From: JAKSCF01 sp028279945
GTDB taxonomy: Bacteria; Bacillota; Clostridia; Peptostreptococcales; JAAYPU01
Direction of reading: 5' to 3'
Assembly (NCBI GenBank): GCA_028279945.1
Contig: JANQMT010000209.1
Coordinates: 1 to 60,708 of the forward strand
DNA: 60,708 nucleotides
Position numbers and translations under genes: made by a program. This document shows positions 44,109 through 53,356 of this stretch, in pieces. Position 1 is the stretch's first letter, and every line of letters begins with the position of its first letter. The notes below the pieces were generated by a model that did no database searches, was not told where the DNA came from, and was given only the letters and a program-made list of their open reading frames with translations.

Positions 44109-45242
44109 TTATAAAATTGACTTAAGCAAATGATGTACAACTTCTTTTGTCATATTCGCCGGAGTAAAATCTATAAGTGGTGCCATCATGCCTATATCCG
44201 TAATACGGTCAAGATCTGATTCTTTGACCCCTATCTGGCTTAATCTTGTAGGCACTCCCATATCATTCATCAAGCTTTCAATGCTGTTTGAAAAATCATT
44301 GATGTCTTTATAATTGAATCTCTTTATTAAAACGTCCAGCTTATCTTTAGCCCCTTCATAACTCAGCTTTATGAATGCGGGAAGCGTTATGGCGCAAGCG
44401 ACGCCGTGGCTTTGTCCGAAGTCTGTGGTCAGTGGAAAGCTTAAAGCGTGTATGCCGGTTGTTTTGGTTTGGCTAAATGCCACACCCGCCATCATGCTTG
44501 CAAGGGACATATTCTGACGGGCTTCTATGTCTTTCGGATGATCATATGCCTTTTTAATGTTGTTTAAAATCAGCTCCATGGCTGACACAGCAAGCGCATC
44601 AGATATTGGGTTGGCGTTAATATTCCAGTAGGATTCAATGGCGTGACAAAAAGCATCCATCCCTGTGGAAGCTGTAAAACCCGCCGGCAATGTATACGTT
44701 AGCTCCGGATCGATTAAGGCTATATCCGGCCAGAAATAGGGTGATGCAAAAGGCATCTTAATGCCCTTTTCTTTATTGGTATAGACGCCGATGTTGGTCA
44801 CTTCACTTCCTGTTCCGGCAGTAGTCGGAATACAAATCAGCTGTGTCTTTCTGCCTGTTATTTCCCTTGTACCGCCGCTGTAATAATCATGTATGCTTCC
44901 GATATCGTCTACCAGACAAGATACCATTTTAGATGTATCCATTGAGCTTCCGCCGCCTATGCCGATAACCACATCTGCTTTCATTTCTCTTCCCATGACA
45001 GTTGCGTTATCAACGGTATCACAGGAAGGATTCGGCTCTATCTTGCTAAAGAATGCCACCTCATCTGTTCCGATTTTATCAGCTACTTTTTGTGCCAGAC
45101 CGCTTTGATATATAAAAGGATCACAGACGATTAAAACCTTTTTTCCTTTTACCAAAGTACTCAGCTGCTTGATTGCCCCATTCTCCAATACCAATTGTGT
45201 CGGCATAAAATATTTAAAATTTAAACCTTTATTCATTTTCAA
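44109..45242 (-). CDS. Iron-containing alcohol dehydrogenase
   Basis: 377 aa, group III ADH. NAD-binding VIGIGGGSSMDTSK; metal ligands Asp in IALIDPEL, His in TGMDAFCHAIES and two later His (GIHALSFPLTTDFGQSHG). Reduces an aldehyde or oxidises a polyol; it could convert a sugar alcohol to a ketose or recycle NADH in this operon. Overlaps the EamA gene by 14 bp. Confidence 0.9.
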   Translation of the reverse strand: MKMNKGLNFKYFMPTQLVLENGAIKQLSTLVKGKKVLIVCDPFIYQSGLAQKVADKIGTDEVAFFSKIEPNPSCDTVDNATVMGREMKADVVIGIGGGSSMDTSKMVSCLVDDIGSIHDYYSGGTREITGRKTQLICIPTTAGTGSEVTNIGVYTNKEKGIKMPFASPYFWPDIALIDPELTYTLPAGFTASTGMDAFCHAIESYWNINANPISDALAVSAMELILNNIKKAYDHPKDIEARQNMSLASMMAGVAFSQTKTTGIHALSFPLTTDFGQSHGVACAITLPAFIKLSYEGAKDKLDVLIKRFNYKDINDFSNSIESLMNDMGVPTRLSQIGVKESDLDRITDIGMMAPLIDFTPANMTKEVVHHLLKSIL

Positions 45243-46155
45243 GACTCCTTAATTTCGTTTTCTTTTTTTGTTCATATATTATCCCTACTGCCCCTGCTAA
45301 AACGATTGCCATTCCAATATATTGAATCATTATCAAGGTTTCGTTGAAGCATATAAATAGTATCAACAGTGCAAAAACCGGCATTAACAACAGAAATATC
45401 TTTACAATCCACACCGGATAACTTCTCAAATTTTTGTAGTAAAATATGTATACCAAAGTTTGCCCTATCCCTGCTACAAACAATACTGACATCATATGGT
45501 TACTCCCAAAAACCTGATTCATATCTGTAATCTGTGTTGTAATCAAGCTGCATGCTATGAAAAACAGCATGGTTACAAAATTATTATAGTAAGCCACAAC
45601 ATGGTTACCGGCCGGATTTTTCTTATCTTTCTGCACACTTTTAATAACAAAAGCATTAAGAGAAACAAACAAAGCACTTAATATAAAATATATATTTCCA
45701 AAGGAAGCCACATTAAATCCACTTAAATCGATATCCATTACCAGCACAACACCTACCAGCATCACAATGGTATACAACCAGTCAAACAAAGTGAATTTCT
45801 GTTTTTCAAAGAACACCGATAATACATTTACAAATAATACATCACATTTCAGCAACACGATGCCATATACCGCTGCGTCTGTTTTAAAGCCCAGAAAAGC
45901 TGTAATATCCAGCAGAAAACCAAAACACCCGATTAAAATCAGCTTCCATAATATGCCTTCTACTTTAAATAATTTATGAAATTCTTTATTTTTAAGCATC
46001 AAAGCCGTAAGAAGTATAAATGCTACAAATCTTATGGCTATCCCTACTACAAATGGGGATAAACCAAATGCGTTGGAGAATTTTGTTGCTACGTAATATC
46101 CACTCCATATTATAGCCGTTATGACTATGGGAAAATAATTTCTTTTATCGTCCAT
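45229..46155 (-). CDS. EamA/DMT-superfamily transporter
   Basis: 308 aa, ten predicted membrane segments in two EamA halves (IVITAIIWSGYYVATKFSNAFG; ALLILFICFNETLIMIQYIGMAIVLAGAVGIIYE). Might export or import a metabolite of the pathway. Overlaps its neighbours by about 11-14 bp, so it is an integral operon member. Confidence 0.85.
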   Translation of the reverse strand: MDDKRNYFPIVITAIIWSGYYVATKFSNAFGLSPFVVGIAIRFVAFILLTALMLKNKEFHKLFKVEGILWKLILIGCFGFLLDITAFLGFKTDAAVYGIVLLKCDVLFVNVLSVFFEKQKFTLFDWLYTIVMLVGVVLVMDIDLSGFNVASFGNIYFILSALFVSLNAFVIKSVQKDKKNPAGNHVVAYYNNFVTMLFFIACSLITTQITDMNQVFGSNHMMSVLFVAGIGQTLVYIFYYKNLRSYPVWIVKIFLLLMPVFALLILFICFNETLIMIQYIGMAIVLAGAVGIIYEQKKKTKLRSLENE

Positions 46156-47233
46156 ATTCCTCCAACTTCACATACACGGTAGGTTTTTTGTAGGTTTTGC
46201 CATCAATATCTATTTCTACATAAGCGTAATTTCCTGTATAGGTTAAGTTTTTTAATCCATCTTTGGTTACTACTACCGTATCTTCTGATTTTGCCCCCTG
46301 TATGCTTGGATTAAATGCATAAGCCTCGTTGACTCTGACCACATGATGGGCGTCTATATTGGCCTTCAGCTCTCTTGGCATAAAGCCGGTAAGTCCTCCT
46401 TGATGGTGATATTTGTATTCACCCTCATATCCTTGACTTGCATATGCTTTTATTGCCTCTTTATAAATATCACTCAGGGGTCTGCCTTCTTTTAATCCGG
46501 CTGTAAAAACGGCATCTACGTAAGCACATTTCTCATGTTTTTCTATCATTTTTGCATCATAACCCAGTAAAACATTTCTGGTAACGGAGCAAATCAGCCC
46601 GTTTTTTCTTGCACAAATGGCTACCATTGCATAATGCTTTAATTTTTTGTCTGTAAAGACAGGGTGTCGATACTTTTGTGCCCGCTCATCAAATCCTATT
46701 AAAATGGTTATGGGTTCAAGTCCTTTTTCCCAAAGCTTTTTTGATATTTCCCCGGCAAGCTCACATTCTGAAACGCCGGGTTTTATTCCTTTACAAATAT
46801 GCTCTAAAATGATTGCAGATTCTAAGCACAATACTTCGTATTCCTTTAAATCCTCATCCGTTAAAACGGTTCTGATCTTGAATATTTCATTTGCTACTTG
46901 GGCCTCATCCAGAGCCTTACAGTCTTTTAATATCCCATCCATTACCTTAGGTTTTTGTGCCGGGTCATCCCATGGGTATTCTTTTATGATGATGCCTTGT
47001 GTCTTAGTAAGCTGTTCATCCTTAAGCCTTTGTGCTTCGATGTTGTCTGCTACCAAATACACCTCTTTTAGAGTTATTATGATAGACCCGCAGGCTATAG
47101 TAGATGCTAAACCAATATACCCTTTCCCCCTTGTCAAATAACTGAAATTGACTTGCGAATTGATGATAAGTGCTCCTGCATTTTTTTCAGCAATTATATT
47201 TCTAAAACAATCAATCTTTTTATTAAAGTCCAT
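46145..47233 (-). CDS. M24 (creatinase/aminopeptidase P) fold protein lacking metal ligands
   Basis: 362 aa. N-terminal creatinase-type domain (GALIINSQVNFSYLTRGKGYIGLAS), then the pita-bread domain. Family enzymes bind two metals through Asp, Asp, His, Glu, Glu. Here the usual D...SDITRT region reads ICARKNGLICSVTRNV, without either Asp, while HHQGGLTG and AKSEDTVVV keep a His and a Glu. So it is unlikely to be a peptidase; creatinase-like or purely binding function is possible. Odd company for sugar-phosphate enzymes. Confidence 0.75.
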   Translation of the reverse strand: MDFNKKIDCFRNIIAEKNAGALIINSQVNFSYLTRGKGYIGLASTIACGSIIITLKEVYLVADNIEAQRLKDEQLTKTQGIIIKEYPWDDPAQKPKVMDGILKDCKALDEAQVANEIFKIRTVLTDEDLKEYEVLCLESAIILEHICKGIKPGVSECELAGEISKKLWEKGLEPITILIGFDERAQKYRHPVFTDKKLKHYAMVAICARKNGLICSVTRNVLLGYDAKMIEKHEKCAYVDAVFTAGLKEGRPLSDIYKEAIKAYASQGYEGEYKYHHQGGLTGFMPRELKANIDAHHVVRVNEAYAFNPSIQGAKSEDTVVVTKDGLKNLTYTGNYAYVEIDIDGKTYKKPTVYVKLEEYGR

Positions 47234-47257
47234 ACTTATTACCTTTCATTTTGTTTC

Positions 47258-48304
47258 TTAGACCATGTAGCTTCTTATAATCGTAATAAGTTCATCATAT
47301 CCTCCGAAGAACTGCTGTAAAGTGACTCTAACAGCACCGTAACTATCAAATTCTTCCGGTGTCATACCGTCGGGTTCATATCCTTTTACAAACTCATGGA
47401 TTGTCATCAATTCATCTAAGTATTCTTGATTTACCGGATTGTCGATTCTGCTTTTTACAGCCATTGCACTGCCATTAATTTTTCTTTCAAATGCATTGGG
47501 AATGGTTGCTAGAATATCTCCGCCAATCATTTCAGACCAATGATGAATATTTCTGAATGCTGCTGTTAACAATTTTGTTTTATAGCCTCTTTCCTTGTGT
47601 ATTTCATAATATCTTTTAGCACAGGCTATCCCTGAATACTCTAAAGCTTCAGGTGTTAACAATCTTTCTTCATTTTTAACGACAGATTTAATATAGTCAT
47701 CCATTCTGCCAACCATGATGGTACAAACCGGATTAATGCATGAATTATCCAACCCTTCTTTTGCTCTTTTTTTCAGACCTCTCTCAACGGCCTCTGCTAC
47801 TGCCACGGCTTGAGTTGTGGTAAAACAAACGGTGGCATTGATTGAGATGCCTCTATAGGTTGCTTCTTCACATGCTTGGATGCCTGCTTTTGTAGCCGGT
47901 ATCTTGACCTGTATATTTTTTGCCAGTGTATTGAAATGGGCCGCTTGCTCTACTAATTTATCTGCATTTTTAAAATACTTATTATTGGTTTGGATGGATA
48001 TCCTACCTACGCCTGTGCTTGGATCGAATATAGGCTCTAATGTCTTTGCCGCTTCTTTTGCAAGCAGCTCTATCATTTTCCAGGCTACATCATCTTCCAC
48101 CATTTCCGGGTTTTCTTTTATGATTCTTTTCAGCTCATCTTCATATAAAGCCATGTCGTTTGCTAAAACATTTTTTACGATAATCGGATTTGTTGTTGCA
48201 CCAATGGCGCCATGCTCTAATCCATATTTAAGGTCTTCTCTTCCACAAGAATCTACCCAAAATCCTGTTTCAAAATCCTCACTCATTCTTTTTAAATTAC
48301 TCAT
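47258..48304 (-). CDS. Transaldolase
   Basis: 348 aa, class I. ATTNPIIVKN near the N-terminus, Schiff-base Lys in IQVKIPATKAG and SINATVCFTTTQAVAVAEA, then INPVCTIMVGRMDDYIK. Longer than FsaA-type transaldolases. Transfers dihydroxyacetone units; with transketolase it allows pentose to hexose conversion. Confidence 0.88.
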   Translation of the reverse strand: MSNLKRMSEDFETGFWVDSCGREDLKYGLEHGAIGATTNPIIVKNVLANDMALYEDELKRIIKENPEMVEDDVAWKMIELLAKEAAKTLEPIFDPSTGVGRISIQTNNKYFKNADKLVEQAAHFNTLAKNIQVKIPATKAGIQACEEATYRGISINATVCFTTTQAVAVAEAVERGLKKRAKEGLDNSCINPVCTIMVGRMDDYIKSVVKNEERLLTPEALEYSGIACAKRYYEIHKERGYKTKLLTAAFRNIHHWSEMIGGDILATIPNAFERKINGSAMAVKSRIDNPVNQEYLDELMTIHEFVKGYEPDGMTPEEFDSYGAVRVTLQQFFGGYDELITIIRSYMV

Positions 48305-48316
48305 CGTTTTCCTCCA

Positions 48317-49528
48317 CTATTTTAATAACAATGCTTTTCCTGTCAGCCTGGCATACTCTTTTAAATCTTTTCCTATTAGAGGTGCGCAGTACCGGATAAA
48401 CGCATCGGTTATAAAATTCTTATCTTTATTAATGAAATGTTTTGGCACACAATGTTCTACATTTGCGACTTTACCAAGTTCTTTCATGCCATATTCTATT
48501 AAATATTCATCGCCTTCAGTTCGGTCCATGGTTACCATTACGCCGGATATGCCTTTTGCAAAATACTCAATGGTTTTTTTGCCACACTCAAAGGCTTCCG
48601 CTACATCTATCTCTGATGCAAGTGCGGCAGATGACCGTTGTATAATGCCCGGCCGGTTGCATCTTGCTTTTAATCCTAATTTTTTTGAAACCAGCTGCGC
48701 CAGATAATTTCCGGGGCCTATTGCTGTTGAAATGATTTTATGACCAAAGTCGTCCACCTCTGCATTTTCTGTTCCTATGATCTCGCCGTCTTTATTGACG
48801 ATGCCTTCCGAAACAGATATGGCTACATATCCAAGCTTGTCATAGATTCTTTTAACATCTTCTATAAATTTGTCTTCATCAAATGTTACTTCCGGCAAGT
48901 AGATGAGATGGGGTGCATCCAGCTCACTTTTTTTAAGCAGTGCGGATGCAGCTGTTAACCACCCTGCATTTCTTCCCATTATTTCATATATTGCAATGTC
49001 CTCAAATGTCTTCATAGACTCTTGATCTCTTCCGGTTTCTACCGTAGTCAGCGCTATGAACTTTGCAGCAGAGCCAAAACCCGGAGTATGATCTGTAAAG
49101 GGCAAATCGTTGTCTATGGTTTTTGGGCATCCTATTACTTTCATTTCATAGTTTTTTCTCTCTGCCAGCTGAGCAATTTTGTAGCATGTATCCATGCTGT
49201 CGTTGCCGCCAATATACACAAAATATTTAATATCGTTTTCGATAAATATACTTAAAATTTTGTCATATTCATCCTCTGTTTTAAGTTTATGCCTGCATGA
49301 GCCTAAAATCGAAGCAGGCGTATAAAGCATTTTGTCAATGATATCCTGGGGCTCATTGGTCAAATCAATAACCTCTTTATTTAAAAGTCCGCTGATGCCT
49401 TGTTTCATTCCGTATATTTTATTTATAAAATCTGCCTTTTTAGCCTGTGATAAAACCCCGGCTAGTGATGCATTTATAACCGGCGTCGGTCCACCGGATT
49501 GTCCAATCAATAAATTTCCTTTTAACAC
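48317..49528 (-). CDS. 6-phosphofructokinase, PPi-dependent type
   Basis: 403 aa. GQSGGPTPVINASLAGV, YIGGNDSMDT (Asp in the position that is Gly in ATP enzymes), PKTIDNDLP (Lys instead of Gly) and YEIMGRNAGWL are the features of pyrophosphate-using PFKs. Phosphorylates fructose 6-phosphate or sedoheptulose 7-phosphate, reversibly. The operon has no obvious ATP sugar kinase, which makes this enzyme central. Confidence 0.88.
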   Translation of the reverse strand: MLKGNLLIGQSGGPTPVINASLAGVLSQAKKADFINKIYGMKQGISGLLNKEVIDLTNEPQDIIDKMLYTPASILGSCRHKLKTEDEYDKILSIFIENDIKYFVYIGGNDSMDTCYKIAQLAERKNYEMKVIGCPKTIDNDLPFTDHTPGFGSAAKFIALTTVETGRDQESMKTFEDIAIYEIMGRNAGWLTAASALLKKSELDAPHLIYLPEVTFDEDKFIEDVKRIYDKLGYVAISVSEGIVNKDGEIIGTENAEVDDFGHKIISTAIGPGNYLAQLVSKKLGLKARCNRPGIIQRSSAALASEIDVAEAFECGKKTIEYFAKGISGVMVTMDRTEGDEYLIEYGMKELGKVANVEHCVPKHFINKDKNFITDAFIRYCAPLIGKDLKEYARLTGKALLLK

Positions 49529-49537
49529 GTTCCACCT

Positions 49538-50386
49538 CTATATCAGTTTTTTATAATCCTTTGCAAACCAGTTTAGTTTTTCATTTACCATTTTAGCAAC
49601 TTGGTTTTTTCCGGCTTGATGAGCACCCACAATATCGTATGCGTCTCCTTTTGCTGCATGATGCCTAACAAAGCCATCCATATATTGACGTTTAACCTCT
49701 GTTCCTATATTTACTTTTTTTATTCCCATACTTATGCCTTTAGCAAACTGCTCATCTGTTATTCCCGTCCCTCCGTGCAGGACAAGAGGCTTATCTTTTG
49801 ATACTTCTTTAATCTCTTCAAGTCTCTTAAAGTTTAGGTTAGGTATTCCTTTATATAATCCATGTGCATTTCCGATGGATACTGCAAGCGCATCCACATC
49901 TGTTCTATCTAAAAACCCTTTCACTTGGGAAACCGTCGTCATTTTAGAATCTTTTACTTCTACGCCATCCTCGATTCCTGCCAAAGCACCCAGCTCCGCT
50001 TCTACAGAAACACCTGCTTTTTTAGCATACTCTGTCACCATGTTGGTGAGGCTAATATTTTCTTCTAAATCCGCATGAGATGCATCAATCATAACTGCGC
50101 TAAAACCCATGTCCACAGCCATTTTGCATGTTTCAATATTTCTGGAATGATCTAAAAATACACAAGCATCGACTTTGGCTTCTTTTGCCAGCTTTATCAT
50201 CACTCTCGCCACTTCCAGATTGCCTTCCGCAAGCAACGGAACCTCTCCAATCATTAATATAACAGGCAGATTCGCTTCTTCTGCCCCTTTTATGATGCCT
50301 TGGGCGGTAAACATGTCGTAGGTTGAAAAAGCACCAACAGCACCATCATGCTTTGTCATAATTTCTTTAAGTGAAACTAAGCTCAT
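49538..50386 (-). CDS. Class II fructose-bisphosphate (or related) aldolase
   Basis: 282 aa, zinc-dependent. Ligands visible as His in CVFLDHSRN, EAELGALAG, His in SIGNAHGLYKG and His in LVLHGGTGI; GAFSTYDMFTAQGIIKGAEEA at the start. Could cleave fructose-, tagatose- or sedoheptulose-bisphosphate; the neighbouring PPi-PFK supplies such a bisphosphate. Confidence 0.88.
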   Translation of the reverse strand: MSLVSLKEIMTKHDGAVGAFSTYDMFTAQGIIKGAEEANLPVILMIGEVPLLAEGNLEVARVMIKLAKEAKVDACVFLDHSRNIETCKMAVDMGFSAVMIDASHADLEENISLTNMVTEYAKKAGVSVEAELGALAGIEDGVEVKDSKMTTVSQVKGFLDRTDVDALAVSIGNAHGLYKGIPNLNFKRLEEIKEVSKDKPLVLHGGTGITDEQFAKGISMGIKKVNIGTEVKRQYMDGFVRHHAAKGDAYDIVGAHQAGKNQVAKMVNEKLNWFAKDYKKLI

Positions 50387-50419
50387 ATTGTCCTCCTTTA
50401 TTTTAATGGTTGGAATGAC

Positions 50420-51757
50420 CTAGTATTTGCAGATCTCCATATCCATCATATTTGCTAATTTTTCCAGTTCTTTTTCCACATCATCATAAATCACTATGAA
50501 ATGTGGCTCAAAACCATTTTTTACGCTTTTGGATACAATCTCTTTAGCTTTTGACTTAGTTCTTACAACCATGCTGGTCCCGCAGAACTGTTTAGGTTTA
50601 TCTAAAATCTCACCGCCGGCAATAAAGAACCTGAATGTACCATCTTTCTTTCTGCCTATTCTAAAAACTGTGGCTTTATCAGATGGTTTACACCCATATT
50701 CCATGGTTGGTCCTATTTTTCTATTAGGATGAACGCCTATTTCTGCACCTGTATCTTCTCTTGCTATAGAACAAGCCGCCGTTCCACAATGCCAAAATGT
50801 TATGGTATTCTCACTTTCATCTAACGATACCGGATCTCCAAAGAAGGTAGCACAGCCTGATAGTTGAGATCCTATGTACATGGAAATCGCACCATATACA
50901 TCACTCTCACAGCTGGCTGAAATATTGTTGTCGTTTAACAATCCAAGAACACCGCATACAGGTGTGCCATAATCTACAAAAAAATCCGGCCAGCATCTGG
51001 TTGCAAGAGCTCCAATATTATTTTGGATCGCATAGTCTTTATAGGCTTTATATAGTTTAACAAAATCTTCTAAATTTTTTGCTGATGTTTTTTCCAGCCC
51101 TACCATGGCTTTTTTAGCTTCTTCCAAATATGGCGCACATTCTTCAGCTGTAAATTGTTTCGCTTTATTGATAAGCTCGCGTATTTCTATGCTTACAAGG
51201 GTAGCTCCGAAATATTTTAAAATATCTATATCAAGGGCCCTGCCAAATCCGAAGCCTTGCGGCGTATGTCCTACTGCAGCAACATTTAGAGTTTTAAGAC
51301 TATGTTTAACTCTGGCCGCATTTACCGCTGCTTTTATCTCAGATATGACCTCCTCTTCATCAGGTCCTCCATATACGTATTCAAAAGTTCTGTTCATTTC
51401 ATACAGCGTATTACCGGCAGAATATGCACCTGTTAAAGAGTTCAATCTAAGGCGATTACCATCGATAATTGGCTCTCTTAATGTCCAAAGTACAACCGGG
51501 CAATCCAACTTTTTTAAAATCTCACTACAGTAAGCAGCGTTTGCAAATGTTATATTTTGTAATACGATTACATCTGGATTTATGTCTTTCAAAAAGCTTT
51601 GTAGCTCTTCTATATCCAACAGCATTTTATCCGGAAAAATAAAATCTTCCGTCATCTCAGATAACATTTTTATTGATTTTTCAAATTGAATTTGTGCGGA
51701 TTCTAAATGAAATGTTGGTACTCCTATTGGTAAATAAACACAAGTGAATTTTTTCAT
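50420..51757 (-). CDS. L-fucose/L-arabinose isomerase-family protein
   Basis: 445 aa. ATRCWPDFFVDYG, SCESDVYGAISMYIGSQLSG with acidic metal ligands, ITFWHCGTAAC with a His ligand, and the ending FEPHFIVIYDD are typical of the FucI/AraA-like family. First catalytic gene of the operon, right after the regulator, so it likely isomerises the inducing aldose or a derivative. Many members have unassigned substrates, so I give none. Confidence 0.82.
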   Translation of the reverse strand: MKKFTCVYLPIGVPTFHLESAQIQFEKSIKMLSEMTEDFIFPDKMLLDIEELQSFLKDINPDVIVLQNITFANAAYCSEILKKLDCPVVLWTLREPIIDGNRLRLNSLTGAYSAGNTLYEMNRTFEYVYGGPDEEEVISEIKAAVNAARVKHSLKTLNVAAVGHTPQGFGFGRALDIDILKYFGATLVSIEIRELINKAKQFTAEECAPYLEEAKKAMVGLEKTSAKNLEDFVKLYKAYKDYAIQNNIGALATRCWPDFFVDYGTPVCGVLGLLNDNNISASCESDVYGAISMYIGSQLSGCATFFGDPVSLDESENTITFWHCGTAACSIAREDTGAEIGVHPNRKIGPTMEYGCKPSDKATVFRIGRKKDGTFRFFIAGGEILDKPKQFCGTSMVVRTKSKAKEIVSKSVKNGFEPHFIVIYDDVEKELEKLANMMDMEICKY

Positions 51758-51765
51758 ATTGCCCC

Positions 51766-52974
51766 CTAATTTTTTTCTTTCGTTGCGCCATACATATCTT
51801 CTAAGACCATGATAGCGGCTCCCTTTGCCGCAGCAAATTTATCTACGATTTCACAAGATACGGTTATGTCTCTTGTCAGCGTTTCTAAAGAATTCTCTTT
51901 TATGGTTTCATACACATATTTTGCAAAATTTTCATTATCCAGATCATACACATTTAAAATAATGATGTTTTTTATATTCAATACGGATATTACCGTAGAT
52001 AGTTTCATGCCTAAATGCGCTGTTATGTTTTTTAATAAATCAATTGCTGCTTCGTTACCTTTTTTTATTTCATCCCTCAGCATTTCCAGCATAAATTTGT
52101 CTTTATTGCCATTGCCTTTTTTATAAATTTTTTGAAAATCCAATTTGCCCGCTTTTATCAACTCATCCACTTTATTTTGAATGGCTAAATAAGAGATTTC
52201 GCTGTCTAAACATCCTATTTTTCCACAAGAGCACAGCCTGTTTCCATTCCGGACTTTTGTATGCCCGATTTCTCCGGCATTTCCTCTGCTTCCGATGAAT
52301 ATATCATTATTTAAAACAATACCTAATCTGGTTCCGTATTGCATGGATACAACAATAAAATCTTTTTCCTTGGGATTAACCCATTTATAATGGTACGTTA
52401 GAGCATTTATGTTGTTATCTATATAGACGTCTATGGCGAACTCTTCTTCTATAATCTTCTTGATTTCCACGTTATTCCAATCATTGAAGTATGAATATTC
52501 TAATGCGATCCCATTCTTTTTATCCACATATCCCGGTACCCCTATGCCTATCCCGGCTACCTTTTCTCTATATGGCACCTGCTCTAAAGCTTTATTGACA
52601 GCCGTTTTTATGAGTGTGATGATCTGCTCAACCGACATTCCTTTATCCATCTTAAACTTTTCACTGTATATAACGTCTACATTAAAGTCTATTGCTACCG
52701 ATTTAAGAACATCTGCATTAAATTCAATCCCTATAAAATATTGACCTTTCGGATTTATATTAAGATAAATAGGCGTTCTGCCTATCTTGACATCCTGACT
52801 CATTTCCTCTGTTATTAAGTCTTCTTTGATAAGAGAATCAACAATGTTTAGAATCGTCGTCATACTGTATTTAGTCACTTTTTTTATAACAAATCTCGAT
52901 ACCTCATCAGAAGCTCTTATTACTTTTAGCACATTGTTTCTTTTTATTTGTTTTCTTTTTTCTACTGCATTCAT
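51766..52974 (-). CDS. ROK-family (XylR/NagC-type) transcriptional regulator
   Basis: 402 aa: N-terminal winged helix (KRNNVLKVIRASDEVSRFVIKKVTKYSMTTILNIVD), then a ROK sugar-binding domain with the zinc motif CSCGKIGCLD (about residue 229) and GIGVPGYVDKKNG. First gene of the operon, directly behind the promoter and operators, so autoregulated. The ATG follows AAAGGAG. Presumed ligand: the pathway sugar. Confidence 0.9.
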   Translation of the reverse strand: MNAVEKRKQIKRNNVLKVIRASDEVSRFVIKKVTKYSMTTILNIVDSLIKEDLITEEMSQDVKIGRTPIYLNINPKGQYFIGIEFNADVLKSVAIDFNVDVIYSEKFKMDKGMSVEQIITLIKTAVNKALEQVPYREKVAGIGIGVPGYVDKKNGIALEYSYFNDWNNVEIKKIIEEEFAIDVYIDNNINALTYHYKWVNPKEKDFIVVSMQYGTRLGIVLNNDIFIGSRGNAGEIGHTKVRNGNRLCSCGKIGCLDSEISYLAIQNKVDELIKAGKLDFQKIYKKGNGNKDKFMLEMLRDEIKKGNEAAIDLLKNITAHLGMKLSTVISVLNIKNIIILNVYDLDNENFAKYVYETIKENSLETLTRDITVSCEIVDKFAAAKGAAIMVLEDMYGATKEKN

Positions 52975-53014
52975 AATAGTTGCTCCTTTTTAAACTTTAA
53001 GTTTTTATGGCGAA

Positions 53015-53034
53015 TTTTATCTAAAACGATAAAA
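53015..53034. promoter_or_regulatory. ROK operator, proximal copy
   Basis: TTTTATCTAAAACGATAAAA, arms TTTTATC/GATAAAA; lies between the -10 box and the start codon. Confidence 0.8.
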
Positions 53035-53047
53035 CTCCTTTTTCTAT

Positions 53048-53076
53048 AATATACAATCTTATTTTTTAAAAGTCAA
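53048..53076 (-). promoter_or_regulatory. Promoter of the 14-gene operon
   Basis: TTGACT (53071-53076), 17-nt spacer, TATATT (53048-53053) on the minus strand; near-consensus housekeeping promoter between the two operators. Confidence 0.8.
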
Positions 53077-53080
53077 GGTT

Positions 53081-53100
53081 TTTTATCGTTTTAGATAAAA
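53081..53100. promoter_or_regulatory. ROK operator, distal copy
   Basis: TTTTATCGTTTTAGATAAAA, exact reverse complement of the copy at 53015, starting 5 bp upstream of the -35 box. Confidence 0.8.
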
Positions 53101-53298
53101 AAGCTTTGTTGAAGCCCTAGCCGTAATCTTGAAGCCCTAACACGGAATTTCTAATTCCGATGTAGGTCTCATACAGGAACTCTCTAATCTCTGATTAGTT
53201 AAGAGTTCTTCAGTTATTACGTCGCAGGTCTCATGCAAGGAGACAAGTGGAACTTTCCAATCTTTGATTGGCTATAAGTTGCCATTCGCAGGCAACAA
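53101..53298. repeat. Non-coding stretch with short repeats and hairpins
   Basis: Contains TTGAAGCCCTA twice (53108 and 53128), two related words GTAGGTCTCATAC and GCAGGTCTCATGC, a hairpin CGGAATT/AATTCCG and two GGAACT..-type hairpins. No gene visible. May be a decayed mobile element or a structured leader. Confidence 0.4.
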
Positions 53299-53299
53299 A

Positions 53300-53338
53300 A
53301 AAGACAAAACCTCCTCCTAAAAGTAAAGTTTTGTCTTT
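53300..53338 (-). terminator. Terminator of the ABC transporter operon
   Basis: Perfect 11-bp stem AAAGACAAAAC (53300-53310) and GTTTTGTCTTT (53328-53338), followed on the minus strand by six U. Confidence 0.85.
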
Positions 53339-53356
53339 CATTATAAATATAAAGTT

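Noticed and set aside
47880..48707. 275-codon plus-strand frame across transaldolase and PFK
   Set aside because: Spans two confidently identified minus-strand genes in antisense and has no recognisable protein features.
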